Shown here: positions 43,629-55,345 of the stretch, in pieces
Layout: each line of letters opens with the position of its first letter
Numbering within the stretch: the stretch's first letter is position 1
Assembly: GCF_000003815.2 (NCBI RefSeq)
Contig: NC_049988.1
Span: 18,859,598-18,923,597 of the forward strand
Source: Branchiostoma floridae
Taxonomy: Eukaryota > Chordata > Leptocardii > Amphioxiformes > Branchiostomatidae
Direction of reading: 5' to 3'
Length of the DNA: 64,000 nucleotides
The notes under the pieces: generated by a model
What the model was told of the DNA's origin: nothing
Databases searched by the model: none
Seen by the model: only the letters and a program-made list of their open reading frames with translations
Translations under genes and position numbers: made by a program

Positions 43629-43803
43629 TAGCCCAATTATGAGAGGACCTATCTCCAGGCAGATCTACCGTTGGCTAGCTATCAGGAGTTTAGCTGGCCA
43701 AGGAGTCGTCTGAGCCACAGGAAACGCTCCTTGGCCAGCCAAACTCCTTATCATGCCACCGGCAGATCTGCCTGGAGATTAGTTCTCTCATATTTTGGGC
43801 TAT
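43629..43803. mobile_element. Palindromic MITE, TIR TAGCCCAAT..TATGAGAG, TA flanks
   Basis: Arms of about 70 bp are complementary: TAGCCCAATTATGAGAGG with TCTCTCATATTTTGGGCTA. Inside, ATCTCCAGGCAGATCT and AGATCTGCCTGGAGAT form a second perfect pair. TA lies on both sides. A tRNA-like piece (GGTGTAGTGGTTTA) is just to the left. Confidence 0.7.
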
Positions 43804-44433
43804 ATAAAGTAAAATATGTGTAATCCAATACCTGCATCTTCATCGCTCGTTTGAGTAATTAAGATGCCTTGCTGTGACGTTGGCTATTTCTGGTTCGGAG
43901 CAAGGTCACGATGCCTGAAATGTGCACCCGTTTGGCATTCTGTGGAACAGAGAAGGGAGGCGGTTACTGCAGTATTCTTACTTAAAAGTAATTTGTAACG
44001 CAAATCTAGGGTGATTTTAGCAGTTGGAGAGCGTACAGTCCAATGGTTGGCGACCCAGCCTCTGTATCTGTATACGTCTGTATCCGAATGTGACCTGGGT
44101 CACCCCGTGTGACACCCCACCTCCCATCAAACGAATTTCCGCTGTAACAGTAAAGGACTCGAGCTCAGTGTGCTATACTGAAACACTCATGTATTAAACA
44201 TCTAACGTTACATTGTGAACAACGCTTAACGATCAATTCAGGATAGCAAATAACATGCTACTAAAATCAGAGCAACCTATAATAATAATCATGATAAAGA
44301 ATTCACATGTACAGAGCGGGGCAGCTAGGGTTCACGGTGAAATAAACTAAAGCTACTGGCTACGCCTCACATAGAGCCCTTCAATAATTAAATCAAGTCC
44401 ACCCTTACACAAGGCAAGCCAAACATAAAGGAC

Positions 44434-44614
44434 ATAACCTCTACCAGGCTCCATAGGGTGCTGGAAAAATAGTAGAAATTAGCCAAATAAGACAGAAAAC
44501 ACGCCAGTGCAGTTGGAAACTGTGCTCCTCGGCCATTTCAGTCCTCTGGCGTGTTTCCCGTCTTATCTGGACAATTTCTATTTCTCTAGCGCCCTGTGGA
44601 GCCTGGTAGAGGCT
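44434..44614. mobile_element. MITE, TIR CCTCTACCAGGCTCC, 9-bp TSD
   Basis: The ends are CCTCTACCAGGCTCC and GGAGCCTGGTAGAGG, and the flanks ATAAAGGAC and ATGAAGGAC differ by one base. It belongs to the family of the element at 415-584. Confidence 0.75.
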
Positions 44615-44623
44615 ATGAAGGAC

Positions 44624-45518
44624 CTACAAGGAAGCGATGTTGCGTTTGTGACCTTTTGGAACGTACAACATATGCAATGGTTGTGACACTACGGCTTGAC
44701 TCACCAGAGCTTGGCGTCCCTGAGAATGGCCCGATGTAAACCCTTATGGTGGCCCCTGATGGTGTCACGGTCATGTGCAACGAGGGTCTGCATGGGGGAA
44801 TCCTGGCATTGCTTAACGGTAGATTAAGGAGAGTCAGCAACGCTTTGACGTAAAACTAATGATAGCCAACGACGCTTTAATTAAAGATTGTCTTAAAAGG
44901 TTGTGAAAGGTTTTGGAAGGGACTTGCTTCATACTCGATTGTATTCGCGGGGTGTTTGTCAAACATGGAACGCTCCGAGGTGATTTGGGGCATCTGCGCA
45001 ATTTCTCCCCAACTTCCCGTATCCTTACCTCTGCTTAGAGGTTGATGAACTTCACATGGCACAAATGCTGCAAATACCGTACCATTTCCAAATGTGATGA
45101 AACCAGTTGCTAAAGCTACATACATGCAAATGAGATACTATCTTTGGTGTGCGTGCGTGTGTGTGTGTCTGTCTGTGTGTTTGTGTTTTCGGATACATGT
45201 GGTCAGCAAATCTATACGACCTCTGGCTGTATTGTGGTGACATTTGGTATCTGGGCAGGACGTGTAAAGGCGAAGTTCAAGGTCAACCATGAGTCTCCTG
45301 GCGACTTTTAATGTTTTTATTATACTTTTCAATATACTTAAACTCACAAATCTAGGTTTACAGTCCAAGTACTTTATAGGCTACTTTACGAACTAGCTAA
45401 CACTCTGCATACGGTAACAATATTGTTAATTGGAACTATTCAAGCTCTAAGCAGTTGTTTAAAAGTCGGTGCTATTAATAGCCTACTTACAAAACTAAGT
45501 TGAAAACATTGTGCATTA
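44624..45518. other. Boundary between unit F and unit G
   Basis: The part to about 44830 is the 5' flank of unit F. From about 45120 the sequence matches the 3' flank of gene H (56860-57350), with a GT-rich stretch at 45150-45185. No gene is seen. Confidence 0.5.
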
Positions 45519-45880
45519 AGGCAACACCAATTTAATTTCTTGGTTCACGGATTTTTTCATGAAAAATATGGAGCGAAAGGGCGAAATAAAAATAAAAATT
45601 GTAAAATGGTTGGGGTCAAGGTAACGGCTAATCCAAAACATAACGAAAAAAAGTTTTCAACTTGAAAAAAATACAAAAACACTATTATTGTACAGTAACA
45701 GCACCTGTACCCACGCTTTAAGGAGCTTATGATATAAAGGACAATTTGCTACACCAGAAAGTTGATGAATGGCTTCATTAATGGTGAAAACTTGCTGAGT
45801 GGTAATTTTTATTTTTATTTTTTTCCCAAAAAATAGGAGCGAGCGAATCCGTGAACCAAGAAATTAAATTGATGTGGCCT
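45519..45880. mobile_element. 362-bp MITE with ~35-bp TIR, inserted 3' of gene G
   Basis: The left end AGGCAACACCAATTTAATTT and then CTTGGTTCACGGATT match the complement of the right end. The paralogous flank of gene H (near 57347) is an empty site (GCACTAATG). The target may be TA or TAA. Confidence 0.75.
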
Positions 45881-46077
45881 AATGCTGGAAATCACGTAAG
45901 AGCATTTCTCTCTCATGCACATTTTCATGCACTTTAAGTTTGTACATCTTCAGCCTTCATAACCATATTAAACTGCGTCTACATTTTACACAGTAATAGA
46001 AGTGCATCATCACTACAGCATATAAGATTGTGATGCAGTTTTACTGGTAAATATACGTAACAATATCTTGAGTTTAT

Positions 46078-46440
46078 GAAGGTTAGACATCCAGGTAAAC
46101 AATATTCAAACACAATTCAATCACTACAACTGGAGAAAAAACGGATATTTACTTCCGGACGTTTCGAATGACATCCAGGACAATAATTTTCCCCATGGTG
46201 TTGTCTGACCATAGGGAACTATCCTAACATGATTTACATTTGAGTGATTTTTTGCATATGATCCTAACGAGTTAGTGGTTAAACCAGTTTTTCTAGTTAG
46301 CTGTACTTGTATGGAATTGTTCTGCTAGTTCATTCTAGTGACGATGAAGAAGGGTGATGGATGTCACTCGAAACGTCCGGAAGTAAATATCTGTTTTTTA
46401 TCCAGTTGTAGAGATTGAATTGTGTTTGAATAATATCTTG
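46078..46440. repeat. Inverted pair of the hammerhead-like repeat, 3' of gene G
   Basis: 46078-46165 is the reverse complement of the block found 3' of genes D, E and F; a direct copy follows at 46340-46435. The direct copy has ATGAAGA in place of CTGAAGA, weakening the core. About 250 bp separate the two arms. Confidence 0.55.
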
Positions 46441-46442
46441 AG

Positions 46443-47900
46443 TTAAACACCGGTAAGTACACTAACCAACATGACAGCACTCGCCAGACCAAACCAACCT
46501 GTTCGTCCAAACCAGGCCGTGCTCGGAGCGCCACAAGTCAGAACGTCTTTCGAAATTTCATCCAGTTTGTCGTACCATAACTTTCTCGGTTTGATGCAAG
46601 TGACTCTGGAACCGAGGAACTCAAACTCAGGGCAGTCATACACGGGTATCCACTCACACGTACAATCTACGTCTATTGCGTAAAGTGACATATTCGTAGT
46701 AGGAAACATTTTGCAGCTTATGTTAACTAGTGGGTTCCCATTCAGTTGTATAGATTCTAACGTCGGTAAATTGAACGTGCTGTCTTCTATGACGGTTAGC
46801 TGGTTATTCTCAAGTTCGAGCCCCATGAGTTTAGACAGTGGTGAGAAGATGTCCTTTGGAAGCGAGGACAACGCGTTGTCGTTCAGATGAAGAAAATGCA
46901 GCCTCGTTGTTGCACGGAAAATGCCGTCGGGAAGGGTTTTAATGTTGTTATAACCCAATTGGATGGACCAGGCGTTGCGGAGGTCTTGGAAAAGATTAGC
47001 ATCGAGACTTTCTAGTCGGTTCTTTTCTAGTCGGAGGAACTCTAACTCTGCGAGGTTATTGAATATTCCAGGAGGAAGGAACGAGAGATTGTTGGATTCA
47101 AGATTAACACTGCCTAGCGTCGGGAATCTACTGAAGAAATCAGTCTCTATCATTGAGATGTTATTGTTCTCAAAACTGATGACATTAAACGAAGGATGAT
47201 CGCCAAAAACATTTCCGTTTAGTTGAACAAGCTGATTGTTATCAACAGACAAACGCCTCAATTTTTCAAGTCCGAGAAAAAGACCTTGCGCGAGGGAAGT
47301 GATGTTGTTATCGTTAAGGTAGAGTCTGGAGAGTGCTACAAGCCCGTTGAACACCCCAGCCTCTAGATTTCCGAACCCGTTTTCGTTTAGATTCAAAGCG
47401 GTCAAATTCTCAAATCTCGCAAAGACATCGCGATCTAATCTAGATATATTGTTCCCTTCTAGATCTAGCCTTGATACAAGGGTAGGCAGCGAAGGTAAAA
47501 CGTTGTCTAAAGTTCTTATACCATTCCTTGCCAAGTATATGCTACGTAAAGCCGGCAGGTCGGAAAAAACGCCGACAGGCAGACTTGTTATACGATTCCC
47601 GTTGAGATTAAGACGGGACAGTTGCTGGAAGGCCATTTTCGGAAGTGAAGTCAGCTTGTTTCCAGTGAGGTCGAGGTTGGTGGTGTCGGTCGGTATACCT
47701 GACGGCAGTTCTGCTAAGTCTGCGCCGCGTGTGCAGGAGACGGTGTCGTCGTAGCAGGTGCAGGCGGCGCTGCGGCCGGAACTGTCACACGCTCGCTCGG
47801 GCCGCCCCTCTGCATGCCGGGTAACATGTGACGTCATCGCCAGCAGGACCCACAGCAGTTTGACCAAACTGTAGCAGCCGGAGATGGTTCCTTTTTGACC
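46443..47900 (-). CDS. LRR gene G: LRR receptor lacking three LRRs
   Basis: The exon begins after the acceptor CTTCTCCAG (47901-47902) and has no ATG before the signal peptide (KLLWVLLAMTSHVTRHAEG). The frame is open to the acceptor at phase 0, so the start must come from an upstream exon or is lost. The LRRNT is ERACDSSGRSAACTCYDDTVSC. The first LRR is fused directly to the fifth LRR of gene H (AFQQLSRLNLNGNRITSLP): 76 residues present in H are absent, with the frame kept. About 12 LRRs remain. The LRRCT (NPLVNISC, CTCEWIPVYDC, RVTC, VLTC) and a hydrophobic tail (WFGLASAVMLVSVLTGV) close the protein. Confidence 0.8.
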   Translation of the reverse strand, partial: GQKGTISGCYSLVKLLWVLLAMTSHVTRHAEGRPERACDSSGRSAACTCYDDTVSCTRGADLAELPSGIPTDTTNLDLTGNKLTSLPKMAFQQLSRLNLNGNRITSLPVGVFSDLPALRSIYLARNGIRTLDNVLPSLPTLVSRLDLEGNNISRLDRDVFARFENLTALNLNENGFGNLEAGVFNGLVALSRLYLNDNNITSLAQGLFLGLEKLRRLSVDNNQLVQLNGNVFGDHPSFNVISFENNNISMIETDFFSRFPTLGSVNLESNNLSFLPPGIFNNLAELEFLRLEKNRLESLDANLFQDLRNAWSIQLGYNNIKTLPDGIFRATTRLHFLHLNDNALSSLPKDIFSPLSKLMGLELENNQLTVIEDSTFNLPTLESIQLNGNPLVNISCKMFPTTNMSLYAIDVDCTCEWIPVYDCPEFEFLGSRVTCIKPRKLWYDKLDEISKDVLTCGAPSTAWFGRTGWFGLASAVMLVSVLTGV

Positions 47901-48665
47901 CTGGAGAAGGCAGGGAGACAGCGCTTTTTAACGTCAAGTTCGTTCAGCACAACAAAGCTAATGCTATGGCCCCATTTTGAAAAAAAAAGGTTGTCTCCAA
48001 ACAGACCCTACGGTGCCTTAGAGATAGTACCAAATCCCGAGCACTAAGGCCTTCTGTTCAGGATAAGTTATGGTTGGTAATGACCGGGGGGCTTCGGTCG
48101 AGGCCTGAACAGAAGCAAAGTGCTACGCGCGGATGTCATCTGCTTTTTTTTTTTTTTCTTCTTCTTCTTTTCTAGGTTACAAGACATAACGAGTTTCTTA
48201 AGCACAACAAATCGCTAAATCTGATCCTTGATCTGAAGCTAGGCGCTGTCGGTAAATCCTTCCTATGGCACAGCTGGCTATCTCATACCCTGATATCACA
48301 CCAGTTGCTATTCAGATTTCTATAAAAAGACATACAAACTAATCACTTGTAGCGTGGACTTGTCTAAATTGACCAAAACGGCAACGGTATAGTTTAGTTA
48401 TATTAATGCTCACTTGCAAGCTTTGAACGGACACCACCCTAATTCAATGGACCAGTCCACTGAAAATTTGTTCTCAAACCCCTTCGCAATGAACTTCCAG
48501 TCAATTTTTCTGTTAATTTAACCTACTGTTGACCTGGAAATCCAGGCAATGAAGGGCCTTTTTTTTTAATTTTTTTTTTTTTTTAACAATAAACAATTCT
48601 GACCTCCAACTGGACTGCATGTAACCCCCCATCTCGCACTATGGCTCACCTCCAATCCCTGCCCC

Positions 48666-48742
48666 GCGACACCAATAATGCCATGTGGGGCTGTGTTATA
48701 ACTGATCCTTCCCACAATGCCTTAGTGACACGGGACAGTACC
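48666..48742 (+). repeat. Direct repeat, left copy
   Basis: A ~77-bp block (GCGACACCAATAATGCCATG and onward to ACACGGGACAGTA) is repeated in the same orientation at 54603-54679. A following 62-bp block is also a direct repeat of 48028-48090. Confidence 0.75.
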
Positions 48743-48871
48743 AAATCCCGAGCACTAAGGCCTTCTGTTCAGGATAAGTTATGGTTGGTAATGACCGGGG
48801 CTCCACCCTATCGCCCTATCAGACGCTCCTAAATGTCATTTTCTATACCCCTTCTTCCAATACTCACAATA

Positions 48872-49038
48872 CAGTAGAAGCCAGTTAATTGCTCCACGAA
48901 TTACTGCACACTTCTGTTACGGGATCCCAAACCGGTACGTATACGGTCCAGCTGAAAAACTTGGCGTTGTTGCCCCGCCCCAGATAACTGCCCGAAATAC
49001 GCTGGCAGATGGGGTGTGCAATTCATTGGCTTCTACTG
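48872..49038. mobile_element. pogo/Tigger-like MITE, TA duplication
   Basis: TIR CAGTAGAAGCCAGTTAATTG and its complement CAATTCATTGGCTTCTACTG, with TA flanks. It is the second member of the family at 41595-41768. Confidence 0.8.
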
Positions 49039-49039
49039 T

Positions 49040-52000
49040 ATTACTCTTCCTCTTCTATCTATCTGTCTTCCTAACCCTTTTCACTTCTACTGTCTTCCTA
49101 CCCCTTTGTACTTCTCTCCCTCGCCTCTCGCTGATTTACTTTTCTCCCTCGGATCTCGCTGATCGTGGATCTCAGCATAACACGAATGTCCATGTACGCG
49201 TACTTACACATTGGGTTGTTTCTTCTCCATATGTGCCGACTGGTGCCCCCATGTCGTACCCCCCAGATATTCTTATATGTGTTACCCGATGTGTTCTTTA
49301 CATCTGTTGTTATATGAAACCTCGTGTCCTGTCTTGTTTCTTTGTCCTGTCTTGTTTCCCCACCCTTGCTGGCCGGGATGTTGTCCATCCGTCATGTGGG
49401 TCAGCTAGGTTCTGTCCGGCTGTAGGTGATATCAAACGTGGGTCCGGTCTCTCTCGATCATGGGGGTTAGACTGTTCCACCCGTTGTGGCTCATCTAGAT
49501 TTGTTTTCGGCCTTTGTACTCTGTGTTCGTTGGGCACGTGCCTTGTAAGTCACTTCTAGTGATGTATTTCCTGTTTGGTGGAGATCTACACTCGCAGTGG
49601 AAGATTCTGATGGACTAGCATGTCCCTCCTTTCTTCTTATCTCTTTCAACATCTCTGTAGTACACTTGCTGGCATGTCCATGCCAGTTTTGTCACAAAGA
49701 CCATGCTAGTGTCACAAAGACGACATATTCGGTCGGCTTCTTCACTACGTTACCTCCAAGTTGCCGGCCGTTGTACTACTACACCTGACCTGCTTATCAA
49801 CCCTTGCTTGCACGTTCTATTCCCCCAGAGTCTGACAATCGTCAATCAGCTTCTTTCCTACGACACAGATTTTAGAAAGAGCAATTGTGGCTATTTTGGC
49901 TGTGTTTGAAAAGAAATGACCGGTCCGTCTTTGACTGAAGGCCCGTTTGTCGTTTGTAACAGCAATCGACATTTTTCTTTTTTCTTTCTATGTGTGCACA
50001 AAGTAAGGTGTACCACACATTTACGACCAGTCAAATTGATTCCGGTTGACACCTCCGTCACGTGACTTACGGCAGCTGTCTGTTCTTCCTCCATACCTTG
50101 CTCTGCTCTTGATATAAAACTCTTATCTCTAATGAAAATATTCTGACCTTGTTTTTTTTTTTTTTCTTTGTGCCGCTGTGAGGCTTGGAAGGGCTGATAT
50201 ATGGGACCGACCCCTAAATACCGCCCGTTTTCCGGCCTATACCTTCACCAATGATCAAGTACCAGGCGTCTGTGTGCTCGAAGTTTGTGTTTGCTTGTTC
50301 CACCACTCTGCTCAATATGAGTTTCATGAATGGTGAGATTCAGGGCTTATCTACTGTAATTGCACCAACCATTCCCTGACCAGTTCCGACTCATACACCA
50401 ACCACAGCACCGTACCTCGCGTGCGCCTTGCTGGTGGAATCACTTCGGCGCTTCTGTCAACATGACACCGGTTGTAGTCCCCATCAATGAGGAAATAGGA
50501 AAATCTTATTGCCTTGCTTCCCTCTTGTCATGCCTGTTGTGCTATCGAGTCGTGTGTTTTATGGTGGCCTATGCCGGTGTGTCCCAGATGTGTTTTGATT
50601 CTTTGTCTTGTGTTTTCTATCAATGCGGTGATATAGGCATGACATCTCTCGCCTTCGTATTTTCCTTCAACATCAAGAAACCAGTCTAAACCGAAATGCT
50701 CTCATTTCTTGAACAGACACCGCTCTCCGCCAATATTTAACATGTTTAATAGGACTCACGAACAGCCCCCTACAGCAGCCACCCTACAGGCCAAATGTTT
50801 TGGTCTATAATGTGTGCTCCTCTTGTTCCCCCAATGAAAAAGTTGACCAATGAGTCAATGGGTTTGAGTTTTTTCCCATCCTAGCCTTTTGTTGAATATT
50901 GTACGGGTGATAAGTGAAGTCTCTTCCCAGAACAGTGATTCTCACTGTCTCTCGACTCGAGGCGGGTATTTCTCACCGTTTGTATATCTCCCTCAACTCC
51001 TGTCATTGCCATCTTTCCGCAAGAATTTCCACCAAATTGTTAGAATTACCACCCCTGTGGGAGAAGCCATCCCAACACCTGGCCGATCCTGGGAAGGAGG
51101 GCCCTGTAATGAATATGTTCCCGAACGATCTGGGGACCTTGCCGCCACGTCAGAGCTTTGGTAGCTGGTGTTTGACCCTTGCGCGTAATGTACCAATGTC
51201 TGTAGGTCCAAGCTCGAGGTGCGCTGACACAGCCGGTTATGTAACCGTGAGTCGACGTGTTACACATTGCTTTTCATATGCGACTAGCTGCCAGTCTTGT
51301 TTACTCTCAGACCTATACTTGAGGATGGAAGTCTATTACACCTTTTTTTTTTTTTTTTTTTCTCTCCCTCTCTCTTCAATGTTTGATAGTTGGTACATTT
51401 ACCAGTCCTATATACATATATACAACTTATGTATAGTTTGGGCAGTTTTCTCCCTCTACCTTCGAATGACATTCGCCGTTGATATACGTTGTGCTCGTTT
51501 ACCCATTTAGCGTCACACTCTCAGAAATAAAAAATCCTACCCAGAAGTTTATTTCTGGTCCGTGGTCACCTCTGTCCAGCCGGGACACTTGAGTCTGCCA
51601 GTCTTACATTCAATCAAGTCTACGGAAACCCACACATTTCATCATTCCAGGTATACACATGTATAGGGACCTAACATTACCCAGTCCGAATACTTTGGTT
51701 AGCCCAAGATTGTCATTTCGGAGCCTCTGCTCATTCCGGATGCAACAGCTCGACTGTTCATCATCGTTATCTATGACAAGGTATCGTCGTCCACACATGC
51801 AGCAAATCTGCCCAGCCTAAGTGCCACATGTAACATTATTGAAAACACAAAATCACCATGGGGGTGGGGGGTCCTGTCTTGTCTTGCCTATTGTTTGTCT
51901 CTTTATCTGTCATATGTGCTGCTGACACATTGTCAAATAAAGATGTCCTGACAGTTTGATCAATTATGCTGCTGTCTCACAGATTCATCAGCCCTTCGCA

Positions 52001-52980
52001 CTGTCTTTCTGTATTATCTCGTCTCCACAGGGGTTTGTTAGCATTTCTTCCAGATGGTTGATCTATTTGTTAACACATTGAAAATATGCGCCACATAACA
52101 TGTCTAAACACTTGTACACTACTAGTATATTACTCAGGCATGCATTCATGGACCCCACCTCACTCTGGCCGAACTCAGTAGTCGGAACGAACCAGCGAGA
52201 GGCGAGGAAGAGGTTAGGGGTAGGAAGACATGAACATTACCTACACAACGGTGTGTTAGTGTCTGTTACAATGTTATCGCAACATCAGATCAAATGTTTG
52301 CACTCTCCGGCGAGCGTCTTTGCCCGCCACACATGTTCCTAGTACTCGATAGTAGTATATCTCCATCCGCAAGTCTACGGTCAGTTGAGTCCGTACGCTT
52401 TCCCAGGTATTTTGCCCGTCCGTTTGCAATATGATATCTTCTGGGTTGCAGACCCTAGCATACCATGTATTTTCCCTCTGAGAATTCAATGGCGGTCATA
52501 CTCTTCGCTCGGGCATCCTGTCAAGTCTCTCTCCTTTTTTTTTTTTCCTTTCTTTCTCTCTTATTTCAGCAGTACTGTTTGTGAAAACACAGCTTGAATG
52601 ATGTGTCATAAACTAAACGTGCGTCCACGAATCTGTATTCGGGTGACAACGTCTGCCCGACCATTTGCAAATTTTTAAACCTATGAGAACACCTGCATGT
52701 CCCAACTCCCAACCGCATTGTTTCATTCTTCATCTTGGCCGGGGTTACAACTCCGGAAAACACAAACAATACTAGCCCACTCGTACATCCAAGTTATTGA
52801 TCAAGTTTCTGGGAGGACTTGAACGTCCTGCCAGGAAGTTTGTATTATTGTAAGCAAACCTGAAACCATCCCCTCTTTCAACCTCCTTGCTGAAACAGAT
52901 CTGTCGTCCACTGCTTGCCGCCCGGCTTCTACCCGGCACGTTTAAACCAAGTTTTCATTTACTTTTGGACAGGGAGTCCA
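49040..52980. other. Pyrimidine-rich interior of the large insertion
   Basis: A long stretch of C/T-rich sequence with several T runs. Two open frames (181 and 198 codons) have low-complexity, stop-poor sequence and no recognisable domain. No gene is called. Confidence 0.4.
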
Positions 52981-52984
52981 AACT

Positions 52985-53545
52985 CCCACTCGGTCAGTTT
53001 AAAAATTCGATTATTCGGGGGGCACCAAGCCCACACGTAAGTTTAAACATTCGCTTGCGTTCGGGGGGCACCGAGCCCATACCCGGTAAGTTTACACATT
53101 CACATCCAAAGTGTTCGGGGAGCACCAATTAAGCTCCTACCCGGTAAGTTTACACATTCACATCCAAAGTGTTCGGGGAGCACCAATTAAGCTCCTACCC
53201 GGTAAGTTTACACATTCACATCCAAAGTGTTCGGGGAGCACCAATTAAGCTCCTACCCGGTAAGTTTACACATTCACATTCAAAGTGTTCGGGGAGCACC
53301 AATTAAGCTCATACCCGGTAAGTTTACACATTCACATTCAAAGTGTTCGGGGAGCACCAATTAAGCTCATACCCGGTAAGTTTACACATTCACATTCAAA
53401 GTGTTCGGGGAGCACCAATTAAGCTCATACTCGGTATTTTAAACATTCACGTTTGTTCGGGGAGCACCAATTAAGCTCATACCCGATATTTTAAACATTC
53501 ACGTTTGTTCGGGGAGCACCAAGCTCATACCAGGCAAAAACATTC
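52985..53545 (+). repeat. 58-bp tandem repeat array
   Basis: Six near-perfect copies of a 58-bp unit run from 53083 to 53430, followed by two shortened copies and preceded by two degenerate ones. Each unit has CCGGTAAGTTTACACATTCA, then GTTCGGGGAGCACC and AATTAAGCTC. GAGC and GCTC can pair as a small hairpin. Confidence 0.9.
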
Positions 53546-54593
53546 ACTTTCAGTTGGGGAGCGCAAACTTTCCCCGGTAGGATTTTACCGAAAATCTTTA
53601 TTTCTCTTTGGTTGGGACCACTCACACCAAAATGGTCCTGGCACATGACAGTAAACACGGCTCATTATCAATCACGGCACAAAACTCAATCCTCACCGAC
53701 GGATCACAGATGGATCAAACTGTTGCCGACTGTAATTGACCGATAGCAAATCTGAGGGAACACATACAACAACTCCTTTTTCACCATAGAAGTAATCAGA
53801 TGGCCTCCTTTCCTATTATCACACAAACGTATACAAATGTTTCCCTCTTTGAGTACAATAGAAAAATGCACATTCTGAGCTGAATGCCCTGCTTGTCCCT
53901 CACTTACTATAAACGAATCACCCCTGGCACCCCTGACGTGCCACATATGTGCTCTTCCAATCTGAGATAAGAGCCAGATCAGCCAGATACACACATCTTT
54001 GCAACAAGGCCCCCCATGTTGGCCTTAAACCTTCTGTGAGCCAAACTTAAAACCTTGCTACAAAAGTATTCCTTATTAGCAGGCAAACATTGTTGTACAC
54101 AGGAGACAATGGTAACGCAATGCATGTCAACAACAGGCAGTTAATGTGGGAAGCAACAGAACAGTTGAAAATCTTCAACTCTGACATGACTCAGATCACA
54201 ATCTCTGGCAGTATGAGAGCCTTTAGTAAGTTACTCCTTGCTCCGTGATCCACTATGTATGTCCACAGATCAAAATTGGAATCGGTAAGTTACTGTACCT
54301 CACAGGACATAGGGAAAAATGTCTCATCAAAGAAACCCAATTTCCTGGTCCTTGCAGTGGGATGTATGGAGGAGGAAAACCAGCCATCGGTGTCCCAGTG
54401 ACAGGAACATCTCATCTTGACCCTCAAAACAGTGGAAAGACGAAACCAAGAAACTTATCAATACAGCCCCTCGACGTTCCATCCGTAGCAAGGATGCGTT
54501 CCTGTGGCTCTACTCTTCTAACCCCAGCTAACTGAGGTGACATCCGCGCGTAAAACTCACTACAAGGCAGGAGCAGTTATGGTGTGACCTTCT
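53546..54593. other. Right interior of the large insertion
   Basis: No gene or known repeat was recognised. Short open frames only. Confidence 0.35.
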
Positions 54594-54602
54594 GTCTCCA
54601 AG

Positions 54603-54679
54603 GCGCGACACCAATAATGCCATGTGGGGCTGTGTTATAACTGATCCTTCCCACAATGCCTTAGTGACACGGGACAGTA
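54603..54679 (+). repeat. Direct repeat, right copy
   Basis: Matches 48666-48742. It is followed by a palindromic MITE part (AGTATCAAAGCTGGCCAAGG and its complement) up to 54800. Confidence 0.75.
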
Positions 54680-55227
54680 TCAAAGCTGGCCAAGGAGTAT
54701 AGCCGGCTCTGGTGCCCGTTTGACTACCTTTGGCCTGCTATACTACTTTGCCAGCTTTGATACTATCCCTAAGGCACCATAGCGTCTGCTTGGAGACTAA
54801 AAAAAAGGGTCCCTTCAGGGTAATTTATTGGTTGCTTTTCTGCACTTTAGGGCGTGACAGCTATTGGGCGCAGTGGGACACCATGAAGCTACGGGCTAGT
54901 TAGGGGCAGGGCCGGGACCCTGAACCTTTTTAACATCATCACCAACTTTCTAACTCGGAGTTAAAATCAAACCGGGACCCGGCAGTAAATAGACGGCGTA
55001 AGAACACCGAGAGGTGCCCCTGCGACATCACCGGGAAAATCTGCGGCTTCAGAGGCAGACCGGGGCTACCGCTACGGGCACAGGCGCAAACGGGGCCACA
55101 TCATTTGCAGGGTATCTATACGGGTCGTTTTTAAAATTTTACTTTGACCTATTCTGGTTGTGTATAGATCCTGATTGTAGTGTACCCGGTTTCTTGTAAA
55201 CCACCTAGGTATAACCGTACTCAGACA

Positions 55228-55345
55228 GAGGAACAACATGGCGCCGGCGTGACGTAAAATCCAACATGGCAGCGCCCATGGGCGCCAACGAAAAAAAGAG
55301 AGGTTTTGCTATCACATAGTGGTAAGCAACGTTATCGATCCACAC
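55228..55345 (-). promoter_or_regulatory. Candidate promoter block of gene G
   Basis: About 110 bp match the block just upstream of gene H (59409-59530). It contains CATGGCGCC, TGACGTAA (CRE-like, 55250-55257) and CATGGCAGCGCCC. In gene H the same block lies about 100 bp from the coding exon. Here the large insertion puts it more than 7 kb away. Confidence 0.5.

Larger units (their letters stand above)
47984..54800. mobile_element. ~6.8-kb TIR-bounded insertion upstream of gene G
   Basis: The left end reads TTGTCTCCAAACAGACCCTA, then CGGTGCCTTAGAGATAGTA, and the right end is its imperfect complement (ACTATCCCTAAGGCACCATA, GTCTGCTTGGAGACTA). Both flanks are AAAAAAAGG. The termini match the TAATCTCCAAGCAGA MITE family, and a second inverted match (TACGCGCGGATGTCA) lies further in. 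No transposase was recognised. The interior is non-coding as far as I can see. Its low-complexity flank makes the duplication weak evidence, and it may be a cluster of nested MITEs. Confidence 0.5.

Noticed and set aside
49014-49559. 181-codon open frame on the plus strand
   Set aside because: It lies in C/T-rich sequence, overlaps a pogo-like MITE end, starts inside that repeat and has no recognisable domain.
50914-51510. 198-codon open frame on the plus strand
   Set aside because: It runs through a T homopolymer (a string of phenylalanines), has no domain, and other frames are also open there.
53083-53200. GTAAGT in each 58-bp unit as an array of splice donors
   Set aside because: The motif recurs only because the unit is repeated; no exon structure is visible.
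52985-53545. CRISPR array
   Set aside because: Units are directly adjacent 58-bp tandem copies without unique spacers, and the DNA is eukaryotic.
48666-54679. LTR retrotransposon bounded by the 77-bp direct repeats
   Set aside because: The repeats lack TG...CA ends, no primer-binding site or polymerase was found, and the right copy is part of a MITE-like palindrome.
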